DNA from: Selenomonadaceae bacterium
GTDB lineage: Bacteria; Bacillota; Negativicutes; Selenomonadales; Selenomonadaceae
Direction: 5' to 3'
Length of the DNA: 5,848 bases
Assembly: GCA_017529085.1 (NCBI GenBank)
Contig: JAFXOC010000658.1
Coordinates: 1-5,848 of the forward strand
Numbering within the stretch: the stretch's first letter is position 1; each line of letters opens with the position of its first letter. This document shows positions 5,839 to 5,848 of this stretch, piece by piece. The notes under the pieces were generated by a model. The model searched no databases, was not told the origin of the DNA, and saw only the letters and a list, made by a program, of their open reading frames with translations. Made by a program: the position numbers and the translations under genes.

Positions 5839-5848
5839 CCCCTATCAC

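Overview
All seven protein genes in this window lie on the minus strand, so transcription runs from high to low coordinates. In that order they are cbiD, cbiE and cbiT (anaerobic cobalamin ring synthesis), lexA (SOS repressor), and gap, pgk and the first 49 codons of tpiA (lower glycolysis). I see no tRNA, rRNA, CRISPR array, transposase or phage gene.

The genes suggest an anaerobic, low-to-moderate GC bacterium of the Firmicutes. The cobalt-early CbiD/CbiE/CbiT route, a LexA of Gram-positive-like length, the gap-pgk-tpiA order and strong GGAGG-type ribosome binding sites all fit. The wording of Pgk (for example AVDDAFGVSHRGHAS) recalls Negativicutes, but that is a memory-based impression, not a search result. 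The glycolytic genes look more GC-rich and codon-biased than lexA and the cbi genes, as expected for highly expressed genes.

Region 5838-3545 is a tight cbiD-cbiE-cbiT operon with 8-nt and 14-nt coding overlaps, implying translational coupling. It probably continues upstream of the window. An 86-bp gap holding a short imperfect palindrome separates it from lexA (3458-2844), which has its own good ribosome binding site but no GAAC-N4-GTTC SOS box in that gap.

Region 2843-2553 is the regulatory centre. It holds a possible weak lexA terminator, then a good sigma-A-type promoter for gap (TTGACA, 18 bp, TAAAAT). A perfect DnaA-box 9-mer sits inside the promoter spacer. A roughly 169-bp imperfect palindrome follows and fills almost the whole predicted gap 5' UTR, stopping a few bases before the Shine-Dalgarno sequence.

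Downstream, gap is followed by a strong intrinsic terminator placed immediately before pgk, whose Shine-Dalgarno overlaps a second small hairpin. This is an apparent partial-termination point that would set gap above pgk-tpiA. Between pgk and tpiA lies a three-hairpin GC-rich modular repeat with ACCCC linkers. The most interesting material is therefore non-coding: the gap leader palindrome, the DnaA box, the gap/pgk terminator and the modular repeat. The protein genes themselves are ordinary.
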